DNA from: Nectonema munidae
Taxonomy: Eukaryota; Nematomorpha; Nectonematoida; Nectonematidae
Reading direction: 5' to 3'
Length of the DNA: 64,000 nt
Assembly (NCBI GenBank): GCA_030549495.1
Contig: JAUIRK010000948.1
Location: 1-64,000 of the forward strand
Below are positions 24,543 through 35,701 of this stretch, piece after piece. The notes beneath the pieces are model-generated. The model ran no database searches and was not told the DNA's origin. It saw nothing but the letters and a program-made list of their open reading frames with translations. How positions within the stretch are numbered: the stretch's first letter is position 1; every line of letters begins with the position of its first letter. The translations under genes were made by a program, and so were the position numbers.

Positions 24543-24643
24543 TTAATTAAACTGCCCATCCTTGAAATCATCACATAAGGCATACAGTCGATACAAACTA
24601 CCGGCTTGTCCAAGACCCAAAGTGAATGCCCATGTCTTTTGTT
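24543..24643 (-). CDS. candidate terminal exon, unknown small protein
   Basis: Minus-strand frame ending in TAA at 24543-24545. It reads ...K-T-W-A-F-T-L-G-L-G-Q-A-G-S-L-Y and ends C-D-D-F-K-D-G-Q-F-N. The composition (a Gly-rich hydrophobic run, then an acidic tail) is protein-like, and the frame is closed upstream by a TAA just before an AG (24644-24645), as expected of a 3' exon. A W..G-x-G...C-x-D-F pattern faintly recalls the mitochondrial MICOS subunit Mic10, but the spacing is two residues off. No upstream exon found. It lies head-to-head with SmD2, about 500 bp away. Confidence 0.3.
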
Positions 24644-24764
24644 CTTAAGCTATTTTAAAAAATTATATAGAAGAAATGGCTGGATCAAAAAATTGAATTG
24701 TTGCAATCTCACTAACGATACGTATAAAGCTGTAGCATTTCATATTTAGTTGCTAAGCCCCTTA

Positions 24765-24986
24765 CTTTATAACGCGGTAAGTAGGGTCTAAGTCCTAAAC
24801 CCGGTTTATAAATTTGTTGTGCGTATTTTACCGTGTTTAATTTTATCCCACGTATAAATACACAAATAAAATAAGTTAAAAAAATTTCAAGATTATTCCA
24901 TCTTTAGCGCCTTTAAGTTTAAGTTAGACTATATTTAAAAATGGGAGCCAAGATCTTTCCGCGTTATATTGGAGCGTGTTATAAAG
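24765..24986. repeat. weak inverted-repeat element (MITE-like)
   Basis: CTTTATAACGCGGTAA at the left faces the reverse complement of GTGTTATAAAG at the right, with a further ATAACGCGG match inside. About 220 bp, no ORF, target duplication not clear. It sits in the putative SmD2 promoter region. Confidence 0.3.
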
Positions 24987-25144
24987 GATATATAGTGTAT
25001 TTACTTATTTTCTACATCTGAAGAATAATAATAAAGGTTTAGTGCTTATATCAAGACGCTAATCTTTATATCATATGCGAAAATTTTGTATTAGCAACTT
25101 GCATTTATTTGCCATTGTTTTTAAGATCTAAATCAAAATCTGAG

Positions 25145-26470
25145 ATGACAGAAGAAGAGCTTGATAAGTTGGAGCAGGAGGAAATTGAGACGGGGCCTTT
25201 GTCTGTTCTTCACAACTCAGTCAAAAATAATACGCAAGTTCTAATCAATTGTCGAAATAACAAAAAATTATTTGGCCAAGTTAAAGCTTTTGATCGGTAA
25301 GATTATTTATTTTTATTTTTGTACGTAGTTATCTAACCTTACCTGGGCTGGGCGAGTAGCTTTTTCTTAAAATTTATCCGTGAAATTTTTTTATTTTTTT
25401 TTTATAATTTTTCCCTCAATAACTTACTGACGTCATTGTTTTTCACTTCAAGTACCACGCTCCATTTAAAAAAATTATTTTTTTTACTTTTTTTTAGAAA
25501 AAAAAAGTAACTTAGGGTATCAAGGTGGAGATTCTGCAGCCGTTTAAGTTGGAATAATTTTTTCCTTCTGAACATATTGTTGTGAATCAGTATTGAACCA
25601 AATTTAAAACTCTCTGCGAATTCAACTAATAAGTAAACATTTGGGTTATCAATTGATGAACCGATATGATATAGCCTGAAATCAAAGGTCATCTTAAAAA
25701 AAACAAGCAGTAAGATCATAATTGTAATAATATTTTTGTCTATGTAATTTAGTTAAATAAAAAAAATTAATTTTTGTTTTTAGTAGCAATTTGGTAAAAT
25801 AAATTATAAGGCCATTTAGGCATAATGGCATAATCTAAAGGCCTTTAAACAAAAAAGAATACCCACCTCTGCACTAGACTGTACTTGTGCCAAATATCAA
25901 AACATTATCCATATATTTCTATGGATATAAGGTATTGTTTTACCACGGGACTACTTATCTCCTCCCCTCTGCCCTAGCCATGGCGAATGGGAAAATCGCT
26001 GAGCCTAAATAGGGATTACTCATTGCAGACTACATATATAAGTAGTATTTGATCACGCTATAGCTATATGATATATACATATATCATTTTTACTTCTAAA
26101 TTATCTTTTTTTAATTCCAAATTGTCTTTTCAATTCTAAACACTCTTTCTAAAATGCAAAATAAAATTGAAAAAAGACAATTTAGAAGTAAAAATGGTAT
26201 ATATATATATAGTGATGGAAATTTTTAAAATTTTACGTCACAAAAAGCGCATTTGTATTGAAATATCTACTTTTTCAATTTGTTTTTTAAAGGCATTTTA
26301 ATATGATTCTTGAAAATGTGAAGGAGATGTGGAGTGAAAGGCCGAAGACTTCCAAGGGAAAAAAAGGCGCTAAAGTCGTGAATAAAGAGCGCTTCATTTC
26401 CAAACTATTTCTACGTGGAGATTCTGTAATCATAGTTCTCAAAAACCCGGTAGCTCTGATCTCGACCTAA
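25145..26470 (+). CDS. SNRPD2: small nuclear ribonucleoprotein Sm D2
   Basis: Core Sm protein of spliceosomal snRNPs; with D1, B, D3, E, F and G it forms the heptameric ring on U1/U2/U4/U5 snRNA. Exon 1 is 25145-25296, and the intron is 25297-26292 (GTAAGA...AAAG). Exon 2 is 26293-26470; it completes an Arg codon and ends at TAA 26468-26470. Total 109 residues from ATG 25145. The Sm1 motif includes T-G-P-L-S-V-L and [14 protein letters not shown]; Sm2 includes [15 protein letters not shown] lysine-rich loop lies between them, as in the family. The usual SmD2 N-terminus has about ten more residues before this Met. The frame upstream (S-K-S-K-S-E) lies just after TTTTTAAG, so a first exon farther upstream is likely and the true start may precede 25145. 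The intron holds a MITE. Confidence 0.95.
26081..26202. mobile_element. fold-back MITE in SmD2 intron
   Basis: Inverted ends of about 35 bp (ATTTTTACTTCTAAATT at the left, AATTTAGAAGTAAAAAT at the right) surround a short centre. The same end recurs at 30540-30735. TA-rich flanks suggest a TA target, but this is not proven. It lies about 90 bp before the SmD2 acceptor. Confidence 0.65.
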
Positions 26471-28019
26471 CTCCATTCCACTCATTTGCTCGCAATCGAA
26501 CTTATACATTTCCTGATTTTTAATAAATCTCTTTTTCTAATTTTGATATCATTCTTGCAGTGTTTTACCTATAATACTTTAAAAGCGTATAAACAAGTCC
26601 ACGTTTTTATATTAGAAATTATAAGTTTTTATTAATATTCTATCTTTATATACTAATAGGTTAACCTGTTTACGATTCGGTTCAGGCCTCTTTAAAACGG
26701 GTCCTAGTGCTTCGGTTTGGCTCGGTAATTAACCTCTGTGGTTTATTTAATATCTGAGAAAAAGAGGACCGCACTTTACGTCCCCATCACTTGATTGGAC
26801 AAATTTAGTCCATCACTAATAGGGTTAATAAGCAAACCATTGGTGATTATTTCGCGCGTCAGTAAATTAGCTTTCACAGGTGACTTAACGCCAAACATTT
26901 TTTCTCATTATTTTTAAATAAACCTACCTATCCATACACAGCAAATCGTATATACTCAATTTGTTTCTCAAAATATTTTAGTCACTCAAGATTTAAATTG
27001 CGGTTATTATTTAACTTTCTTTAATTTGTGATCAGTTATTTTTTTTATGATTTTTGAATAATTTTCGTTTGATTCAGCGAATCGACCTTTCTCTATTTCA
27101 TCACGACGGTATTTTTGTCTATATATATATGCGCGTAGTGAATACTAAATTTTAATGTGGCTAAAATAGTTATATATTTGGTTAATTCGACACTACATTG
27201 ACTTTTATATATTTAAGCCCAATAGATAAAATAATTTTCTCCCTTGATATAAAAATGATTTTATCAATCTCATGAATACGGATGGGACTAAATTTCTACT
27301 CAAGCCAAGCTGAAATCATGTTCTCTAAAAGCTCATAAAATTTAAATTTATAAATTTTTACTCATTAAATTTTTTAATATTAACCCTGTAGATAGGTTAA
27401 TTAATTTAATGATAAATAATTAATTCAGCAATAAGAATTTTATAAAAATTATTGTAAAATGACATGGTGAAAAATATTACTGGGGCTTAGGGTGCTTATG
27501 AAAAATGAATGTTGACATTTTCATTTGCACAACCTGTCAATCAGTGAGTTTTACGTTCAAAATCCTTGTGTTAAAATATTTTTTATCCTGGTGAATTTCT
27601 TGAACTTGCGCAAGCTTTGTAAAGTGACATAAAATTGCGAAAAACTTGTTTTTGCTCTTCTTTCAAATCTATTGAAAGTGTCAAAAATAAAATGGGCCTG
27701 ACAAAAAAAGAAAGGAAATCAAGGTAGGGCAAAGTGAAGAAAATCTAAACGTATTAATATTTTATTCATACAAATAAATAAAGCGATGTGCAGATAATAA
27801 AAAAAAATATACATATAAATTGTCGATGCTGAATAAAAAACCTAGTGATCAGAGTTTGTCTTATTACACCTAAGTATTATGGGTCGTGATGCAAACTGTG
27901 GTTCTTGCTATGGGTCGCAGTAAAAAAAGTTTTAAAAACGCTGATCTAGAGCCCTTGTTTTGATCGTTTAAATCATATATTTAGGTATTTATTCTTGTAT
28001 TATAGCCACTTATAACTTT
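26471..28019. other. non-coding stretch
   Basis: No gene recognised. An isolated CACTAATAGGGTTAA (about 26814-26828) matches the end of the array elements. TTTTAAAAACGCTG with flank ATCTAGAG (27929-27950) resembles a hAT MITE terminus without a visible partner. Confidence 0.45.
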
Positions 28020-28263
28020 TTAACCAGTTAGTTTTTTGCATTCTAGGCATGGTTATTGTTCCCAAAGAGTCCGGGTCAACCAGTTTCCTGCAACAACTAC
28101 GCCATTTCATTCTTTCTTTAGCATCACTTCGCACAAGCTTTCTTTTTTCCATATCGTGGTGAATCACTTCATTCCATGCTTTCTTTGGGCTTTCTCTCTT
28201 CATCTTTCCATCAATCAATTCATCTTTGATTGAAGTAAACACTCTTCTAAAAAAAGTGCTCAA
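28020..28263 (-). pseudogene. LINE reverse-transcriptase tail fragment
   Basis: Minus-strand frame with A-W-N-E-V-I-H-H-D-M-E-K-R, then D-A-K-E-R-M-K-W-R-S and a D-P-D-S-L-G-T end. This is the characteristic C-terminal tail of many non-LTR ORF2 proteins (W-x3-V-x3-D...A-x-D/E-R-x-x-W-R...A-D-P). Truncated on both sides. Probably the same broad lineage as the fragment at 31500-31850. Confidence 0.55.
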
Positions 28264-28269
28264 GATTTA

Positions 28270-30175
28270 GCAAGACTTGGAAGACCTTTTTGACATAGCT
28301 CACGCTAATGCTATGAACCTTATAACAATCGACGAGCATAGAGAGTTTCTTGTTTTCCAACGTGAAAAGGGGCGTCCAGGAAAGATAGGAAGCCTCGACT
28401 TTAAGACTGCAAGGACTTTCCCAAAAAATTTAAAAAAACGTAAAGAAAAAGAGTTGAAGAGGGAACATAAAACAATTTAGGAGATGCTCGCAGTTTCTGA
28501 AACAACCAGCCTCAAATCTTTCTCTTCTTCCTGCTCTTCGAGCTCTACTGAATCCAGCCCCAATACACAATCATCTTTTTCGCTTAACCCATCTACTTCT
28601 GATTCCCAACCTCAGAAAAGTAAGCGTGGGACACATTCAGTTTCATCTGAAGTAGCTGAGGCCTTGGATAGAGCTCTTCTTAGCGATCGTGCTGCAAGTC
28701 GTGTTACATTTGCCAAGCAATTTGGACAAGACATCAATAATCTTTCTCTTAGTCCAAGTACCATTCCGTCCACTCGTGTTAAGCATAGAAAGCAACATAA
28801 GGAAGAAATAAAGCAAAGCTTTAAGATCGGCACTCCCCTGATAGTTCACTGGGATTACGAGCTGATGCTGAATCTAACTGGAAAAGTTAGAATTGACAGA
28901 CTGTCAATTTTGTCACTGGAAATGGCATTTCAAAAATTCTTGCAATTCCAATGCTAAAAACATCAAAAGCGGAAGAAACAACCGAGGCCATTTTTTCAAC
29001 TTTAAAAGAATGGAATCTGAGTGGGCATGTTAAAGGAATGTGTTTTGACACTACATCTGTTAATACTGGAGACCGTAATGGAGTGTGTATTTTTATTGAA
29101 AAGATGCTTGATAAACAACTTCTTTATTTTGCTTTTCGACACCATATTTTAGAACTTGTTTTGGAATCAGTTTACTCTTCTTCGGTTCATGAGGAATCCC
29201 GTGGGCCTGACATCACATTGTTTTAAACGTTCCGAAACTCCTGGCCTCATTTTAATTTAGCAGACAGAGTACATCACTGCAGCTGATGACAGAAGCACAG
29301 TCAACGATATCAAGCCATAGATTATTACATCTATTAATTCAGTATGCCTAAGACCTCCTAAAACAGAGCCATCCCCGAGACGACTACAAACAACTTCTTC
29401 AACTAACGATCATATTTCTTGGAGAAGTTCCTTATGGCCATAAAGTTCCCAGATTCATGACACCCGGTGTTGTTCATAGAGCACGCTGGATGGCCCGTGA
29501 AATTTATTGTTTTAAGATCTGCATGTTTCAAAAGCAGTTCTTAAATTTTCTCACAAAATTTGAGTCATCAAGCAGAAGTGCATGTTGCATAGAATGCCAA
29601 AATTACAGAGATCAAGCAGGCTTGTCTTTTTGTTGCTAAGCACTATATTAGGGCTTGGTTTGACGCTCGAAATGCTGCTTCTGCTCCAAAGAATGATCTT
29701 GAGCTACTTCAAACCCTTAAGTCCTCAAATCAAACTGCTTACAATAAAATGAGAAGTCATTTGTGGTACCTAAGTGAAGTCAACGTTCGTCTTGCACTCT
29801 TTGATGACAGATTAGATTCTTCAGAAAAGATTGCCATTGTGATAAACATGAATAACGTAGAGGGCTCAGTGGATTCACCCCGAAAAATCTGGCTTCCCAA
29901 CCGAGATGGAAAGAAACTGTCTGACCTTTGTTCCACCCAAACTAAGAATCTTTTCTCTTCTTAAACTCTCAGAAGAAACCTTTTATTCATACGTTGAAAG
30001 CAAAACAGAGAGTTGACTCTTGTAGTAAATGAGGCAGCAGAAAGAGGTGTCGCTCTGATTCAAGATTTCACGAAAGCTGGTAGAACAAGAGACGAGGCTC
30101 AAGTTCAGTTTTCATGTAATGGAGGAAAACAGATTGAAATACCCAAAGGCCTAAAAAAAACTCTAATTTTATAAA
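28270..30175 (+). pseudogene. transposase-like gene with FDTT and HHxxE motifs, copy 1
   Basis: A broken transposase-like protein. N-terminal part at 28277-28480 (basic K-K-R-K-E-K) and a Ser-rich linker with S-D-R-A-A-S-R-V-T-F-A (28484-28850). Catalytic-like blocks are V-H-W-D-Y-E-L-M (28845), C-F-D-T-T-S-V-N-T-G-D (29045) and F-R-H-H-I-L-E-L-V-L (29135). Then come V-V-H-R-A-R-W-M-A (29465), H-L-W-Y-L-S-E-V-N-V (29760) and A-A-E-R-G-V-A-L-I-Q-D-F (30030). I know this order from abundant unnamed arthropod and cnidarian proteins. The D...D...CxxH-like layout suggests an RNase-H-fold transposase near hAT, but I cannot assign it. Several frame changes and stops. Copy 2 is at 61850-64000 (-). 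Confidence 0.7.
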
Positions 30176-30539
30176 GGCAAATCATGTATCCTAAAGCATC
30201 ATTTCATTAAAAAATTTTTTTATACTTTTTGATGAGTATTTCTTGAAATAGTTTTTATCAAAGAAGTTTTTCATTTTAATTTAGCTAAAATACCCTTATA
30301 AAGAGTGTTTGAGCGCCTCGCGCAAGTACTAAATTTTATTTAATCTCAATAAAACTTAAAATATCTTATTTTTATATGTAACCTCATTATTTAAAGGGTT
30401 GTGCAAGTTTCTATTGAAGACTTGAATTTTTACTATAGCAGCAAAAATCACCCTACTGGGGCTACTCTAATTAAATCGAGCACTTTTGTCCCTCCTTGGT
30501 TTGATTCTTTTTCTTATTGTATCCTTCCCTTTGTTTACT

Positions 30540-30735
30540 AATGACAGCTTTAAATTGTCTTTTTGTAGTTTGAAATCGTCTTTTTTTTATGTTCTAAATC
30601 TAAATTGTCTTTTTTCAATTCTAATTTTTCTTTTTAAGTCCTAAATTGTCTTTTTTCAAGTTTATTTTGTATTTTAGAAAGAGCGTTTAGAATTTTAAAA
30701 CTTAAAAAAGACAATTTAGAAGTAAAAATGGTATA
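30540..30735. mobile_element. fold-back MITE, second copy (degraded left end)
   Basis: The right end AATTTAGAAGTAAAAATGGTATA matches the SmD2-intron MITE. The left half holds several AAATTGTCTTTTTT copies. It abuts the dispersed repeat starting at 30731. Confidence 0.5.
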
Positions 30736-31430
30736 TCTCAATAGGACCTCTATTATTTTGCTTATATATTTACTATAAAATTGTAGTTTTTACTTAATTT
30801 CTCCTATACTTTGTATCTATTTTTGCTCTTTATTCTAGACTGGTCCTTCCTTGGTAGCTCTACTTTCATCAGAAATTCATTTTATGCAAACTATGTTCGA
30901 AAAAACTCTTTTCAGGGATTTATTTAGCTTAGAATTTAAGCGATTTCAGAACTTTTCTTTGTTGATCTTGTTTTTTTTATCAATATTGTGTTCTAGTGTC
31001 AGGTGATATGAATATATATATATCACTCTGAATGTTTGCTAACCAATCCTTTTTAAAAATCCCCGTTCCTGATGAAATCACTCTTATTCCTCTTTCTTCA
31101 ATTAGAAAAAGTTTTCTACATCTAAAATACGCTTTCATTCACACAGAAGGAAAAAATTTGTCAAATTCGATTCACATTTGCAACAATTTTTTTGAGATTA
31201 GCTATATCTTTACTTATTGGTATCTGTCATAGTTATGGTAACTCTAAATGTTTGAAAATTTTCATATCCTTTTGTTAGTCCATTGATGATTAAAATATTA
31301 ACTAATAAGATAAAGATTTAAAGATTTTTGATTAACAATGGAGGAGCTTCTTTATTTTGCAAATCTCAATACTAGATTTTTACACCATCTCCTAGTTCAT
31401 TGGAAAACGGCATATATTACTTGTAGACAA
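30731..31430 (+). repeat. dispersed repeat of about 700 bp, copy 1
   Basis: Starts TATCTCAATAGGACCTC and is homologous, with many substitutions, to 46679-47400 in the same orientation. Shared marks: CCTTCCTTGGTA-like (46795 in copy 2), GAAAAAACT-TTT-AGGGATTTATTT, and the CTAACCAATC segment. Non-coding; the family is unknown. Confidence 0.65.
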
Positions 31431-31499
31431 ATTACATACTTCTATATTGACAATTAAAATAAAATTAAAAATTATTCAATTCATTAATTTTATTTCAAT

Positions 31500-31850
31500 T
31501 AATTTAAATTGAAAATGAAAATACGGTCATATTTAGAGGAGACAAAATTAATGTAAAAAAATTTTGGTACTTAGGAGACGTACTTAGCAGAGATGGAGAT
31601 GTTGTAAAATCTGTGACATCACGGATAATACTCGCTTGGAAATAATTCAACGAAATATCTGTAGTATTTTGAAAGAAAGCGCTGTCTTTGAAGCTAAAAG
31701 GAAGACTGTACAAATCATGCGTGAGAAATGTTATGAGTTATGGGTGTGAATGTTGGGCAATGAAAAAATCAGGCGTATGCAATCAACGGAAATGAGAATG
31801 TTGCGAATGATTTGTGGAAAAATGCTCTTAGACAAAGTCCCAAAAAAAGT
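31500..31850 (+). pseudogene. LINE ORF2 C-terminal fragment
   Basis: Plus-strand remnant with Y-L-G-D-V-L-S-R-D-G-D, then K-L-K-G-R-L-Y-K-S-C-V-R-N-V and M-S-Y-G-C-E-C-W-A-M-K-K. This is the post-palm region of a non-LTR reverse transcriptase (typically F-x-Y-L-G-S...Y-G-x-E-x-W). Two or more stops; no ends visible. Confidence 0.7.
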
Positions 31851-33410
31851 ATATTTTTGAGATAATTTTCAGGCATACATCAATTATTCTATTTCTTTGA
31901 CACATTTTTTCACAGTATTGGTCAAAACTTAGACAAAATTGTATTATGTCAATTTTTGAAAAAAATTTCAGTCGTTACTAAAAAGTTTGATTGGGATTTT
32001 CAAATCCTAATTACGAAAACTGAGTCCAAAAATAAAACCAGCATGATCATCTAGTATAAAAATATATTTTATTGAAAATATAAATAATTTTTAGTCGTCA
32101 ACCACAATATGATTGACAATTTCATGCTCTAATTGCAAAACAATGAGTCAAGAAATAAAATCACCATGTTTGATATATTTAAAATATATCACAAATTTAA
32201 TTGCTACTTTTAGACATTTCCAAATTCTAATTTCTAAAACTGAGTTGAGAAATAAGATCAAAATGATCCATTTGGTATAAAAAATACTTTGTTTAAAATT
32301 TAATTAATATTCGGAGACAATTTTCAGAGGTCAGACGTAAACTCGATTGACACTTTCAGACATTTTGGTAAACTAATTTCGAAAACTAACTCTGCAATTT
32401 AAATATCCATGGTTGATTAACTATAAAAAAATACTTTTTTTTTTAAATTTGAATAATATTCCTAGACACAATTTTTAGGCGTAAACCATAAATTTGATTG
32501 ACATTTTTTGAATTTTTCAAATCATAAATGCGAAAATTGAGTAACGAAATGAAGTCACCATGATTGATTTAATATAAAAATATTTATTTTATTTAAAATT
32601 TCAATAATATTCTCAGAGAAATAGTTCACACCTAGACCGCAAAATTGATTACTATTTTGACACTTTAGTTGCAAAAATTGACCACGGAAATGAACTCAGC
32701 ATGATATTTGGTATAAGAATATATATTTTATTTAAAATTCGAATAATATTGTTGGAGAAAAATTTTACACGTAAACCGCAAAATTGATTAAAATTTTTAG
32801 ACATTTTGACACCCTATTTGCAAAAATTGACTAGTGAAATGAAATTTGGGCGTGATTGATTTAGTATATAAAAATATATATATTTAAAATTTGAATAATA
32901 TTCTTGGATACAATTTTCAGACATAAACTGCAAATTTGACTGACACTGTCAGAAATTTTTACAACCAAATTATGAAAAATGATTTCAGAAATTTTTTGGT
33001 TGATTTGGTATAAAGAAATTATTTATTTAAAATTTGAATGAATATTTTCGTAAGCAATTTTATAATCAATTAAAATTTGATCGACATTTGCTACAAAATT
33101 ACTAGGCTTATTTAAAAAATATCTATGTATTAGTGTTATGTGTTCCAATGTATATATGATTGTAAATTTTCCAGAGTGTAGCATAAGTTGTAAGTTATAG
33201 ACATTATAATATAAAAATTTTGTTGAAAAAAAACATAAATTTGATTTTGATTGACAGTTTTTGATATGAGAGTGTCATTCAATTACGATGAAAATAGTAT
33301 CAAAAGATGCACCTAACGATTTTAGGAAGGTCATATAAATTCAACCAATTTTGTACAATAGAAGTTTCAGTTGTAGGCGAGAGGCTAAAATGTCCCTGTC
33401 ATTGATAGGG
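31850..33410 (-). repeat. array element B (about 145-bp internal monomers)
   Basis: Reverse orientation relative to A. About nine diverged monomers with TTTGATTGACA-like and ACTGAGTC-like boxes. The conserved end on the right reads ATTGATAGGG followed by TTAA (33411-33414). Confidence 0.75.
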
Positions 33411-33414
33411 TTAA

Positions 33415-34980
33415 ACATAGTTCAAATTTTTTTATTTTTTAAGTCAAAAAATTTTCCATAATCATGATACACTGACGACTACCTTTGAAAACTGGAGAAC
33501 ATTTTTTGATTGCTAGTTTTGAACAATAAAAACACATGACTATATTTTATTTTACTTTTCACCATCACTCACATTTTTCTAGCCCCCTCTTTAAACTTCC
33601 CTCATAGCAATGGAAAATAGGAAAAAATATTTCAAATTTTTTCATCATGTGTCTTTGGAAGAGTTCGTGCTGATTCTGCATAATGATTCTGATTCTCTGA
33701 ATTATTTAATTACAACTTTGATTCTGATTCTCAAAATTTGATTCTAATTCTGATTAGTAAAGAATCATATTTGTAGATATTTACAGGCGAGTTTAGCTAC
33801 TTGTGGAAAGATGGATTGCTTTACCTTCCTGTAGCTTACTGGATCATCATTTGTTCTGGTGCATGGTTCGTTGAAATATGCCTATAAGTTTGTTATAACC
33901 TGTTAAACATTAAATGGTAGGCGTACATGATTTTTGGCTCTAAGAAAACAAATGTTTCTGATTATAATCAGAATCGACTCCAACTCTTGTCTTTGAGTTG
34001 CACTTTTCTTAAATTCAAGGGTGGATGATTACTTAGTAGTTTTCCATGTATTTGACTAAAGGTTAATCTCAAACTGTCAATACCTTAACCAAACAACAAA
34101 TAGTTGGAGGTGATGCATGCAGAATTGCCAGAAATTATTGTCCAAAAGTAGCTAAAATTTACACATTCTAAATCTACATGCAAGAGTCTGAGTTTGAAAA
34201 AAACGATATACACTATCTAATTAGAAAAAGATCACCATTTTGTTTGTTATGAAGCTTTGGGATTAAAAAATATCACATCTTATCAACTTTAGGTTATCGC
34301 AAAATTAATTATTTACTGGTATAGAATTAGAAAAATTATCACATTTTGTGAAAAAAAAACACACGATCTGGCAACACTGGGTTCATGATGTGAATGTTGA
34401 ACTAAGCGTCTATGGCAATGTGTTTTTGGTTGATAGCGTCTTTGAAGTATTAATTATATGTATATTCGATCACAAGAAATCGGTAAGAATAAAGAGAGAG
34501 AGTGTATGAAGTTCACAGTTTGTATTGCTAATATTCTGCAATATTAAATTATTGATAATATCATCATCATCATCATCAACTCTACTCCATTTACACTGCT
34601 TGCGTCCACTAACACTCTGCTCTATAGATTTTAAAGAATACAATGCCTTTTTCCCATCGCCAATTTTATCCACTACTTACTTCTCTTTATGCACGATGAA
34701 AATATCGTATATTATTACTTCTATTATTATTATTATTATTATTATTATTTATTCTCTCTCCATTTCAATATTTATAATGCCATCTTTCTATTATTCTCTT
34801 TCCCATCCATTCATTTACATGCATAATATAATTAATGTATAACATCTACATTGCCTCTATGTTATCCTTTATATTATTACTTTTAAATTTCTTTCGCCCC
34901 TGCGATGAAATAGAAGGCATGGTCTGTTGACCAAGGAGTGCAAATCGTTCAACAGCGCATTATTTAATAATGCTTGCGTG
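33415..34980. other. non-coding stretch with microsatellites
   Basis: GATTCT-rich degenerate repeats at 33670-33770, (ATC)n at about 34559-34578 and (ATT)n at about 34724-34750. The ORF at 34525-34842 is built from these repeats and is not a gene. Confidence 0.6.
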
Positions 34981-34999
34981 CATGCTCCCTCCCCGCATT

Positions 35000-35182
35000 C
35001 CAATAGGAATAATATGAGAATTGCGCGTACAAAAATGGACACCCACAATCCCAGGGTATTTAAAGTAGGATGCACATTGCACACGTTAAAAAGATAAGCA
35101 TCCATCCCACCACCCTCTCTATCGCTACATCTCATTTTACTTGGAGAAGGCAGGCTTTCCTCACCAGGCGAAGAATCCTAGT
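35000..35182 (+). promoter_or_regulatory. candidate Pol II promoter with non-coding first exon
   Basis: A locally GC-richer island in AT-rich DNA. CCAAT at 35000-35004, TATTTAAA at 35057-35064, then a probable start of transcription around 35085-35095. A leader follows that ends at the full consensus donor GTAAGT (intron from 35183). The next plus-strand coding exon is the AEBP2-like exon 1, where TTTTTAG (about 37820-37824) could be the acceptor 22 bp before its ATG. The link is inferred from order and orientation only. Confidence 0.45.
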
Positions 35183-35701
35183 GTAAGTTTTTCATGATTC
35201 GTATTTTGTCTTCAGTTATTCTACATTTTATGATACCCCAACGGGTGGATGTCCTTCACGAGATCAAGTTTTAAGGTGGTGAACTTTCTTCAGGAGGGTA
35301 AATAAATATTTCCTATGAAAATAAGTTGCTTGCTGCTTCTTACAAAGTATAGCCTATGCAGGAAAGAATTGAGCTAATATCAATGGAATGAATACTTCCT
35401 ATAAAAATAAGTTACTCGCTAGAAACTATCTATCAGTTACTGTAAGTTCTAATTAATCTCGGCATTGTCATTTGTTCTTTTTTTCTGTAAGTTCTTGATT
35501 TTCTATTAAATAATAATAATTAGATTTATTATTGAAATATATTATGTTTATTGAATAAAAAGCATATTCTTCACTTGCTTTTTGGTTGGAGTGGAAGTTC
35601 TTCAGGAGATACAATGGAGGTGGAGCTGCTTCACTTGGTACAGAAAATTTTATTGGGATGGACGTTATTCAAGAGATCCAAAATTAATTTTCATAATCGT
35701 A

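Noticed and set aside
28612-28849. Minus-strand ORFs inside the transposase-like pseudogene
   Set aside because: Antisense shadows of the Ser-rich coding frame.
34525-34842. 105-codon plus-strand ORF
   Set aside because: Encoded by ATC and ATT microsatellites (runs of S and I); not a gene.
34869-35135. 88-codon minus-strand ORF over the promoter island
   Set aside because: Antisense shadow of the GC-richer CCAAT/TATA region; no family resemblance.
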